Source of the DNA: Candidatus Chlorohelix allophototropha
Lineage (GTDB): Bacteria; Chloroflexota; Chloroflexia; Chloroheliales; Chloroheliaceae
Direction of reading: 5' to 3'
Length of the DNA stretch: 64,000 nt
Assembly (NCBI RefSeq): GCF_030389965.1
Contig: NZ_CP128399.1
Coordinates: forward strand, 2,826,799-2,890,798
This document shows, piece after piece, positions 57,225 to 64,000 of this stretch (position 1 is its first letter; the number at the start of each line of letters is the position of its first letter). Position numbers and translations under genes: made by a program. The notes beneath the pieces were generated by a model. It did no database searches and was not told the origin of the DNA. It was given only the letters and a program-made list of their open reading frames with translations.

Positions 57225-59987
57225 TTATCTTATGTAATTGCGATTGCGTGCTAAATCAACCCCTAGCAAACCAAGCAGCACATCGTATTTACTACCCGCA
57301 TTTTCAGGATGGTACTCAAAGCGATTGCGCTCAAAGTATTGCACCTGCAAACCATTTTCTAGCAATGGCTCGCTTACGGGATAGCCAAATATATCTAGTC
57401 CACCACTTTTATTCCAGTATTCTAGGAAGCGACCGCTCAGGGTATGACCAGTTTTGTCAAAATAAATCAGATTGCCCGCAGATGAAACAGGCGCTATCGG
57501 CGGGAAATTCCGGTTTTTAACCGACTCACTCCCAAGCAAGCCCAGTAACACCACGTAAGCGGTTCCGGCGTTTTCAGGGTGTAATTCGAAGCGGTTACGC
57601 TGGAAATATTGCACTGTATAGAGTTTTCCATCAGTCTTACTGACCTCAAGGAACTCTTCGCTCAAAGGATAGCCAAAGACCTCTAAGCCACCACGCGAAT
57701 CCCAGAACCGCTTGAATTCGCCTTTGAGAGTATGCCCTGTTTCAGAGAAATAACTTAGTTCATTGCTACTGGAAACCGGGGCTACTTTATTGAAATAGAT
57801 CGATTGGCTGGCAAGTTGATCTGGTGGAGCAACTGTACCTTGCCCGGTAGGCGGTTGCGTCGAATTTGGTCCTACTGCGCCCGGACCGGCGATTACCTGA
57901 CCGCTGGCAAAATCAAAGTTTACCGGCACTGCTGCATTGGAGCTACCATCTACCGTAATTGTGACAGGTCCTAGAATACGCGCTGCTTTAGGCAAAATTG
58001 CGCGTAAAGTGTAAACACCTGCGCCCAGATTATCGAAACGGTATCTCCCTGCCGAATCCGTATTTTTTACTTGCTGTCCCGGGTCCAGCGACATTACTAC
58101 ATCTGCCGGGTTAGCTCCTGCGACAAATCCGTAAACGAAAGAGTTCCGATTCGGAGTCAGATTGTTGTTTATAGCTGCCCTTACCGCAGCGCCCGCATTA
58201 ACCAGACCATACCCTGTTCGGTCATCCCGACCCGGAGCATCAATGTCTGTAGCAGTGCCTTGCAGAATAGACTTTACCTGTTCAGCAGAAAGGTTAGGAT
58301 TTACCTCCAACATCAGGCTGATAACACCAGCTACTATTGGAGCGGAAAAACTTGTACCATTTACAACTGTATAGTCGCCAGAGTCTCTGTTATGTCCAAA
58401 CGCATCGTCGGTTAGGTAAGGGTTGCCTTTGTTAAACGCAGTACCAGGCCAGTTAATATTGGTGGTCAGGATGTTAGTTCCCGGAGCCGCAACGCTAACC
58501 CATGAGCCAAAGGAGGAAAATTTTGCCGCATTATTGTTTTCGTCGGTAGCAGCAACTGCGATTACGCCATCGTATGCTGCCGGATATTCTGCCACACCGT
58601 TAGCCGCATTACCGGAAGCCGCTACAATTATCGCCCCTTTGCTCTGAGCATATTTTATCGACTCAGCCATTGCCTTGGAGTAGTTTGGTCCGCCGAGGCT
58701 CAAATTGATTATGCGTGCGCCTGCATCAGCAGCCTGAGTTATACCTTCAGCTAACCACGAGTCGGCACATTCGCCGTTCCAGTTACAGGCACGTACTGAT
58801 AAAAGTCCGGTAGAGGATGTACCAGTTTTAGTCTCGTCCCCAGGAAAATTAATGTTAGCAGAAGCAGGATAATTCCAGTTAACCCCCACCATTCCATAGC
58901 TATAGTTACGTTTATAAACCCGCATTTTTACTATAGTCACTTTAGGTGGGGTTGTAGTTGGATCTGTAACAATCGGAACATCATCTACTTCGCTATAATC
59001 ATTATTCGGGTTAGCAGCAATAATACCAGCAACAGCCGTACCATGACCGTTATAATCGGTAGTACATTCCGGAGTATTAGGTTTCCAACGAGGAGAACCA
59101 CAATCCGGTACGGTGCTGATACCCTGCGCGTAATAGACCCTACCTCTAAGATCCCAAACACCATCACCGCCATATAATCCCAAAACCGTACAACCGGCGT
59201 TTTGTTGATCTTGCCCTTGCCCTGACGAAGGGTAAGGAGAAGGTTGGGGTAGATAGCAAGGATCAGATTCTACAATACCTTTTGGAAGCGGCGCCGCCGG
59301 ACCATTTGGTGATCTTAAAGGAGTAGTAGAACTGGTTGTAGTATCGCCGTTTGGTACAAAAGAACTGTATAAATCCCATTCACCAGAATCGAGAGTTAGG
59401 CTACGATTATTGCGAATGCCAGTATCTACCACCGCAATAACAACACCCTGCCGAGGAGTATAGGCATTAGTAGCAGAGCCGTAAACCTGTTCCCACGCAT
59501 CCGGCAAATTTATCCGCTTTAGATAATCCTGTCTGCCTTGAGTGTAAAAGCTATCCGCAGGTTCTCTAGAAATATGCCTGATATAGTTAGGTTCAGCATA
59601 CTCTACTGCCGGATTAAGGCTAAAGGCAGTAACCAAGGTTTTAACATCGGCGCCGGGTGCAGAAAGAACGCTTATGCGCGGTAGCGATGCTAACCCTATC
59701 ACATTGGTCAGACCTAAATTTTTATAGTATGCAATATCGGTATTACCGGACAGATAAGCAACCGCAAGATTTTGAAATTGCCCAACGGACGTATCTTTGA
59801 ATTTTACTATTACTTCGCCTTGACGGTATTCAGCGCCATCAGGGATTACGGTTGCTGCGGGTGTTTCATCTTGCGAGGGTGCGCCCAACGCAGTCGGTAC
59901 AATGAAAAGCTGCAAAAGCAGTACAATTGCCAGCCAATGATAAGCAAAATGGGCGCGGCTGGTGAAAAATCGGTTTGGTCGCCTCAT
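57225..59987 (-). CDS. Secreted subtilisin-like protease with two FGYP/VQYFER repeats
   Basis: A 920-residue S8 protease. Signal peptide to about residue 36 (PTALGA), fervidolysin-like propeptide (about 55-140, YRQGEVIVKFKDTSVG), catalytic domain: Asp188 (VVIAVVDTGIR), His315 (NGHGTAVAGII), oxyanion Asn (AASGNAANG), Ser546 (NGTSFSAPIVAG). The Asp-His distance of 127 residues is far longer than usual, owing to a Pro/Cys-rich insert (SDPCYLPQ, VPDCGSPRW, TPECTTDY). A carboxypeptidase-regulatory-like beta sandwich (about 620-690) is followed by two repeats with FGYPLSEEF/VQYFQRNR and FGYPVSEPL/VQYFERNR. Start ATG 59987 has AGGAGA upstream. Likely extracellular protein degradation. Confidence 0.93.
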   Translation of the reverse strand: MRRPNRFFTSRAHFAYHWLAIVLLLQLFIVPTALGAPSQDETPAATVIPDGAEYRQGEVIVKFKDTSVGQFQNLAVAYLSGNTDIAYYKNLGLTNVIGLASLPRISVLSAPGADVKTLVTAFSLNPAVEYAEPNYIRHISREPADSFYTQGRQDYLKRINLPDAWEQVYGSATNAYTPRQGVVIAVVDTGIRNNRSLTLDSGEWDLYSSFVPNGDTTTSSTTPLRSPNGPAAPLPKGIVESDPCYLPQPSPYPSSGQGQDQQNAGCTVLGLYGGDGVWDLRGRVYYAQGISTVPDCGSPRWKPNTPECTTDYNGHGTAVAGIIAANPNNDYSEVDDVPIVTDPTTTPPKVTIVKMRVYKRNYSYGMVGVNWNYPASANINFPGDETKTGTSSTGLLSVRACNWNGECADSWLAEGITQAADAGARIINLSLGGPNYSKAMAESIKYAQSKGAIIVAASGNAANGVAEYPAAYDGVIAVAATDENNNAAKFSSFGSWVSVAAPGTNILTTNINWPGTAFNKGNPYLTDDAFGHNRDSGDYTVVNGTSFSAPIVAGVISLMLEVNPNLSAEQVKSILQGTATDIDAPGRDDRTGYGLVNAGAAVRAAINNNLTPNRNSFVYGFVAGANPADVVMSLDPGQQVKNTDSAGRYRFDNLGAGVYTLRAILPKAARILGPVTITVDGSSNAAVPVNFDFASGQVIAGPGAVGPNSTQPPTGQGTVAPPDQLASQSIYFNKVAPVSSSNELSYFSETGHTLKGEFKRFWDSRGGLEVFGYPLSEEFLEVSKTDGKLYTVQYFQRNRFELHPENAGTAYVVLLGLLGSESVKNRNFPPIAPVSSAGNLIYFDKTGHTLSGRFLEYWNKSGGLDIFGYPVSEPLLENGLQVQYFERNRFEYHPENAGSKYDVLLGLLGVDLARNRNYIR

Positions 59988-60105
59988 GAATTGGTTCTCC
60001 TGATTCCGACCCCATACGGTCAAAAGCCCGTTGAGTTTTGACTAGAGCTTAGTCGCACGCCATATAGCATGGGCTGTGTGGAGTTGTGAGCCAAACAGAA
60101 ACGTC

Positions 60106-60131
60106 TAGAGGCATGGCAAGCCGTACCTCTA
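60106..60131. repeat. Palindromic repeat, GTAGAGGTACGGC type
   Basis: TAGAGGCATGGC/GCCGTACCTCTA with a 2-base loop, one mismatch and one G-U. On the minus strand it starts GTAGAGGTACGGC, close to the GTAGGGGC family at 5281, 6311 and 9445. It is followed by a 12-bp direct repeat ACTTGTCATAAC (60131-60142, 60144-60155). Confidence 0.6.
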
Positions 60132-60221
60132 CTTGTCATAACAACTTGTCATAACTTAATCTACCATCAAATCGGGGATTCTGCAAGTAGTATTTAAAGA
60201 AATTTGGTCGAATCGAAAGGA

Positions 60222-62687
60222 TTAATAGCCCGGTCCCAACAAACCCTGAGTTCGCGCATAGTCCCGCGCTACCAAAGCGCCAAGAACATCAAGACTTTCT
60301 GAAGAAAGTTCAGGATGAAGTTCGAGAATCTGCTTTTCAAAATATTGCACTACCCTGCCACCATCATTAAAAGGCTCGCTGATGGGTAAACCCAAAGTAA
60401 TCCAGTTCCCATTATCTTGCCAGTATTTAAGAAATGAACCGCGTAGAGTGTGACCCGTTTCTTTCCAGTAAAATACCTGAGAATTGGCTAGTTCTACCGC
60501 GGTTGGTTCGGGTACTTTGTTGAAAGCCGGATTGTTTTTTACCTTTTCAGAGTATTCCACTCCCAACCGACGCACCTGTACAGCAAAGGGAGTTCCTGCA
60601 AACTCAGGATGAAATTCGCAAACCACTCGCTCGAAATATTGCACCTGCATACCGTTTTCGATAAAGGATTCGCTTATCGGATAGCCGAGACCCAATAAAC
60701 CGCCGTTATTCTCCCAGAATTGCCGGAAGGGCTTGCCGATGGAATGCCCTGTATCGTCGAAATAAAGTGTATCTCCACCGGGAGCGCTATCCAAAGAAAC
60801 GAAAGCGCCAAACTTTACCCCGCTCGAAAGTAGCTTGGCGGAGGGTGAAAAATCGAAGGCAAAGTTCTTCGTATTATTTCCATTGCCCGTAATCTGAAAG
60901 CTGAAATTTTGGAGCGGGTAAGTTTTATTGGGTAAACCGTATTTGCTGGAAGCGGCAGTGAGGCGATAATTTCCGGGTGGTAAATTTGAAAAGGCAAGAC
61001 TGCCATCAGCGAAAGGAACTCTAGTGTCACCTGGCGTTAGAGTCACAACCACATCACGCGGATTAGGAATGCCCGATACTTTTATTAGAGCTTGCCCACG
61101 TTTGGAAGCGACCGGATCGCCTTTTTGTGCCGCCAGAACGGCGCGATAGGCGTTCAATCTGCCAAAACCGAGGCGCGTATCATAATAAATCGGTGTAATT
61201 GGGGTAGCAGTTGTAGAAAATACAGGCGCTATAGTACGTTGGGTAATCGTAACCGGAACGGTAGCCGTTGCAGTATCGGTATCGGAGAAAGGAGCCACCG
61301 CAGCGGGAGTGGTAAAACCAACTGAAGGGGTCAAGGCAGTGGTGGATGTTGGAGAAATTGCTGTAGTAGGGGTCTGTACTATGGGAGCGCCCGGATAATC
61401 GGCAGTAGCCTCCAAAATATTTCGCACTTGTGAGGGTGTCAGGCTAGGATTAACCGAAAGCATAAGCGCAACTGTACCTGAACCATAGGGTGCGGAAAAA
61501 CTTGTGCCTTTATCAAATCCGAAAACCGAAGCGTTTGGTTGCGACCATGTCAGGCTAAATATGCTGGTGCCCGGCGCTACTAGAGATATTTCAGGACCGC
61601 TATTGCTAAAAGGTGCTACACCGTCAAACTGATTGCTCGCCCCAATAGCAATTACCTCATCAAAAGAAGCGGGATATTGCGGTACCGAATTACCCTCGTT
61701 ACCGGCAGCGCCGATCAACACCACTCCTTGGTTATATGCCTTCAACACCGCTTCGTAAACTGCTTCCGAACGTTCCGGCGCACCCAAACTCAGATTGATA
61801 ATATTGGCATGCCGTTCAGTAGCATAGTTAATACCCATTGCCACTACCGCATTGGAAGTCTGCAGCCGTGAGTTGAGGACTTTAATCGGTAATATACGCG
61901 CACCCCATGCTATTCCGGCAATCCCATAATTGTTATCGCCCCTAGCAGCAGCTACACCCGCTACGAAAGTGCCATGCCCTGCATCATCAATTGTTGAAAT
62001 GGTTGGGGGCGTGACTATAAAATTCAAACCCCCTACCACCTTACCTTCGAGGTCTTGGTGTAGCGCAGCTACTCCGCTATCAACCACTGCAATGAGAATA
62101 TCTTCCGAACCGGTGGTAATATCCCAAGCAGAAGCTGCATCTATTTTAGCTAATCCCCACTGGTCGCCCCGTAAATAATAAGGATCGTTCGGCTCTCGAA
62201 AACCATAAACCGGATAATCGAGTTCTGCAAAACGCACTTGCGTACTTTGTTGCACCTCATACAGCATTGCCCATACATCAGCATTTAGATTAGCATTAAG
62301 TCGGTAAGTACCGTTTTCCGGGTCAATAGCATCGGCTGCCCACACCCCATACTTGCTAAAAACCTCGCGTAATTTTGGAACTCCTTCTATCAAGCTTGAA
62401 TAGGGCAAACGCTGACCGATATAACTTGAATCGCCTTTAGTTTGAATGACGTTATAGCGCAATTCATTATAGAGAATACGCGCGGAGTCGGGCTGGAAAG
62501 AAGCAATAATTTCTCCCGGTATAGGTTGATGTTGGGTATTATCGAGTGACGTTTCTGAAACGCTTTGATTTGAAGGATAGGCTAGAAAATGAGGTAGGCA
62601 ATTAAGGAGCAAACCCGCAAACAAAACAAAAATAAGCCAGTAACCGGCTACACGAAGAAAAGTGGAATATCCGTTACGGGTTTTCAT
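60222..62687 (-). CDS. Secreted subtilisin-like protease with two FGYP/VQYFER-type repeats
   Basis: An 821-residue S8 protease, next to a related one. N-terminal TM or signal (LIFVLFAGLLLNC), propeptide-like region (about 50-165), catalytic Asp203 (IAVVDSGVAALH), His238 (GHGTFVAGV), Asn330 (GAAGNEGN) and Ser396 (KGTSFSAPYGSG). A Thr-rich linker (about 430-500) is followed by a beta-sandwich (about 520-620) and two repeats, with LGYPISESFIENGMQVQYFE and LGLPISEPFNDGGRVVQYFE. Its repeats keep the frame but replace FGYP by LGYP/LGLP. Both proteases are likely exported and may have arisen by duplication, though their catalytic domains have diverged. ATG 62687, weak ribosome site. Confidence 0.92.
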   Translation of the reverse strand: MKTRNGYSTFLRVAGYWLIFVLFAGLLLNCLPHFLAYPSNQSVSETSLDNTQHQPIPGEIIASFQPDSARILYNELRYNVIQTKGDSSYIGQRLPYSSLIEGVPKLREVFSKYGVWAADAIDPENGTYRLNANLNADVWAMLYEVQQSTQVRFAELDYPVYGFREPNDPYYLRGDQWGLAKIDAASAWDITTGSEDILIAVVDSGVAALHQDLEGKVVGGLNFIVTPPTISTIDDAGHGTFVAGVAAARGDNNYGIAGIAWGARILPIKVLNSRLQTSNAVVAMGINYATERHANIINLSLGAPERSEAVYEAVLKAYNQGVVLIGAAGNEGNSVPQYPASFDEVIAIGASNQFDGVAPFSNSGPEISLVAPGTSIFSLTWSQPNASVFGFDKGTSFSAPYGSGTVALMLSVNPSLTPSQVRNILEATADYPGAPIVQTPTTAISPTSTTALTPSVGFTTPAAVAPFSDTDTATATVPVTITQRTIAPVFSTTATPITPIYYDTRLGFGRLNAYRAVLAAQKGDPVASKRGQALIKVSGIPNPRDVVVTLTPGDTRVPFADGSLAFSNLPPGNYRLTAASSKYGLPNKTYPLQNFSFQITGNGNNTKNFAFDFSPSAKLLSSGVKFGAFVSLDSAPGGDTLYFDDTGHSIGKPFRQFWENNGGLLGLGYPISESFIENGMQVQYFERVVCEFHPEFAGTPFAVQVRRLGVEYSEKVKNNPAFNKVPEPTAVELANSQVFYWKETGHTLRGSFLKYWQDNGNWITLGLPISEPFNDGGRVVQYFEKQILELHPELSSESLDVLGALVARDYARTQGLLGPGY

Positions 62688-62966
62688 CTAATATCTATAT
62701 CTCCGCCAACGATTCGCTTGCACGGTTTTTGGAGGGTTCTTGCTTATAGTAAATATTATAGGCGGGAAATTCCGGGTTACTATCTCAAAAAGCCAGATTT
62801 CATAATTAGACAATCGGGACTAGACTCAGTTATACACGCTTTAGTAAAAGTATGCAAGCATGTCACAATCTAGAAAAAAAGAGCCTTCCCCAAATAATCC
62901 CTAATCGTACCCATTTTCTACCTATAGGAAAGCCATTAATTTCACTAGAAAACACTTGTACCTGAA

Positions 62967-62995
62967 TTGCATGGTTTAAACCAGCATGCTATAAT
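62967..62995 (+). promoter_or_regulatory. Promoter of the nuo operon with a spacer palindrome
   Basis: TTGCAT (62967-62972), 17-bp spacer, TATAAT (62990-62995). The spacer begins with the 10-bp palindrome GGTTTAAACC (62973-62982) and the two outer ends carry GCATG copies, as an operator would. The rest of the 455-bp gap from 62688 shows no gene. Confidence 0.75.
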
Positions 62996-63073
62996 CCCAT
63001 CGCACATTGTTCAGCATATCACGAATTTAAGCTGACTTTGTATCCTCCAACAAGGATAATATGCTCAAGTCCA

Positions 63074-63093
63074 CTTCTACACGTCCGTAGAAG
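63074..63093 (+). promoter_or_regulatory. Hairpin in the nuo leader
   Basis: CTTCTAC/GTAGAAG, 7 bp with a 6-base loop, 50 bp before nuoA. Could regulate or stabilise the nuo mRNA. Confidence 0.45.
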
Positions 63094-63142
63094 TCTAAAA
63101 CCGATAAAATCGAATAATAGAAAAAAACAAGGCTAACCCGGT

Positions 63143-63532
63143 ATGAGTTTAGAAGATTTCAACTTGGCGTATCTCTCCACTGCTATCTTTCTGGTAGTAA
63201 TAACAATCATGGGTATGACATTGTTATTGCTCGGTTTTCTTATCAGACCAAACAAACCAAATTCCCGCAAAACTATTCCTTACGAAAGTGGTGTGCCGCC
63301 TGTCGGTCACGCTCGCGAACGTTACTCAGTGCGCTTCTATATCATAGCAATGCTGTTCGTGTTGTTCGACATAGAAGCAGTGTTCCTTTATCCGTGGGCG
63401 ATTAACTTTGATGGCTTTGTACGCCGGGGTGATGGATTGTTCGTACTGATAGAAATGGGTATCTTCATCTTTGTAATCTTGCTGGGTTATGCCTATGCTT
63501 GGTTGAAAGGAGCCTTGGATTGGGTCTTCTAA
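63143..63532 (+). CDS. nuoA: NADH-quinone oxidoreductase subunit A
   Basis: A 129-residue subunit of respiratory complex I with three TM helices (about 12-35, 70-90, 99-120). It has the conserved loop [20 protein letters not shown] and the motif [24 protein letters not shown], in which Asp/Glu residues take part in the proton path. It overlaps nuoB by 13 bp. ATG 63143. Confidence 0.97.
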   Translation: MSLEDFNLAYLSTAIFLVVITIMGMTLLLLGFLIRPNKPNSRKTIPYESGVPPVGHARERYSVRFYIIAMLFVLFDIEAVFLYPWAINFDGFVRRGDGLFVLIEMGIFIFVILLGYAYAWLKGALDWVF

Positions 63533-64000
63533 ACGAAAAGTTAAACGATAACTTTGTAACCACCACTGTAGATGCTCTGCTCAACTGGGGTCACCAAAAC
63601 TCGCTCTGGCCGGTTTTGTTTGGTACAGCTTGCTGCGGTATCGAAATGATGGCGCACGCAAACAGCCGCTTTGATATCTTGGAACGCTGGGGAATGCTCT
63701 TCCGCTTCTCCCCGCGTCAATCAGACATGATGATGGTCGCCGGCACAGTAACCAAAAAAATGGCACCTGTGATCAAGACCGTTTACGACCAAATGGCAGA
63801 GCCAAAATGGGTAATGGCAGTTGGTAGTTGTGCAATTAGTGGCAACATCTATAACAGTTACAGCACATTACAGGGAGTGGATCGCATCATTCCGGTAGAT
63901 GTTTATGTACCGGGTTGCCCACCCATCCCTGAAGCCTTTGCTTATGGCATTGACGAGTTGCGCAAGAAAATAGCCAAAGAAAGACGTATTCGCAAACCGC
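63520..64000 (+). CDS. nuoB: NADH-quinone oxidoreductase subunit B (3' end beyond the window)
   Basis: The visible 160 residues start at TTG 63520, inside nuoA, with AAGGAG 7 bp upstream: [20 protein letters not shown]. The four ligands of the N2 Fe-S cluster appear: Cys-Cys in [11 protein letters not shown], Cys in VGSCAISG and Cys in [10 protein letters not shown]. Conserved [17 protein letters not shown] is present. It carries the last electron acceptor before quinone. Incomplete at the right edge; nuoC onwards would follow. Confidence 0.96.
   Translation, partial: MGLLNEKLNDNFVTTTVDALLNWGHQNSLWPVLFGTACCGIEMMAHANSRFDILERWGMLFRFSPRQSDMMMVAGTVTKKMAPVIKTVYDQMAEPKWVMAVGSCAISGNIYNSYSTLQGVDRIIPVDVYVPGCPPIPEAFAYGIDELRKKIAKERRIRKP

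Overview
The window is a stretch of bacterial chromosome of moderate G+C that fits a member of the Chloroflexota. The points for this are inference from gene content: coenzyme F420 genes (CofC guanylyltransferase and a PPOX-family reductase), a family of secreted proteins built on a GGL-x-x-FGYPISEPF / VQYFER repeat typical of this phylum, a Ser/Thr kinase with TPR repeats, frequent TTG and GTG starts, and T-box control of pheST. No rRNA, insertion sequence, prophage or CRISPR array was seen. Two tRNAs are present: Arg(GCG) and Val(CAC).

Layout. 1-5300: partial MTA/SAH deaminase-type amidohydrolase, tRNA-Arg, a two-gene FtsX/LolD-type ABC exporter, and ribosomal proteins L35-L20. 5300-9400: TrmH-type RNA methyltransferase, then a large isolated gene (DUF4062, nSTAND NTPase, FGE/C-type-lectin domain) whose 3' end looks like the variable region of a diversity-generating retroelement target. 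9500-14300: T-box leader and pheS, an unknown gene, pheT. 14300-24500: NUDIX, VOC, PPOX, SH3, lipoprotein hydrolase, C39-like secreted protein, tRNA-Val, polysaccharide deacetylase, SWIM protein, DUF4126, glycosyltransferase, lipase. 24500-28300: cell-wall operon rodA/ftsW - pbpA - accessory protein, reading left. 28400-33000: xseA, a hydrolase and the aroQ-efp-accB cluster. 33000-42000: DUF218 protein with a palindromic operator, Ser/Thr kinase, degenerate S41 protease, Xaa-Pro peptidase, rdgB, radA, cofC. 44300-44383: a cluster of three parS-like centromere sites. 44500-49800: secreted glycoside hydrolase, ABC transporter with an ABC-2/SpoIIM fusion permease, threonine aldolase. 49874-50585: promoter-to-terminator unit with no substantial gene, a candidate long noncoding RNA. 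50600-55000: operon of a GT39-like transferase, NERD protein, terpene-cyclase-like repeat protein and DUF362 protein. 55300-62700: Flp pilin, orphan NarL-type histidine kinase, two large secreted subtilisins. 63000-64000: nuoA and the start of nuoB (respiratory complex I).

Most promising for novelty: (1) the STAND-FGE gene as a probable DGR target inside a conflict- or signalling-type protein; (2) the orphan transcript at 49.9-50.6 kb; (3) the structured RNA at 32.98-33.07 kb, whose predicted 5' end coincides with the start of a helix; (4) the parS cluster, which together with DnaA-box-like clusters suggests the window lies near the replication origin. All calls come from reading the sequence; no searches were run.
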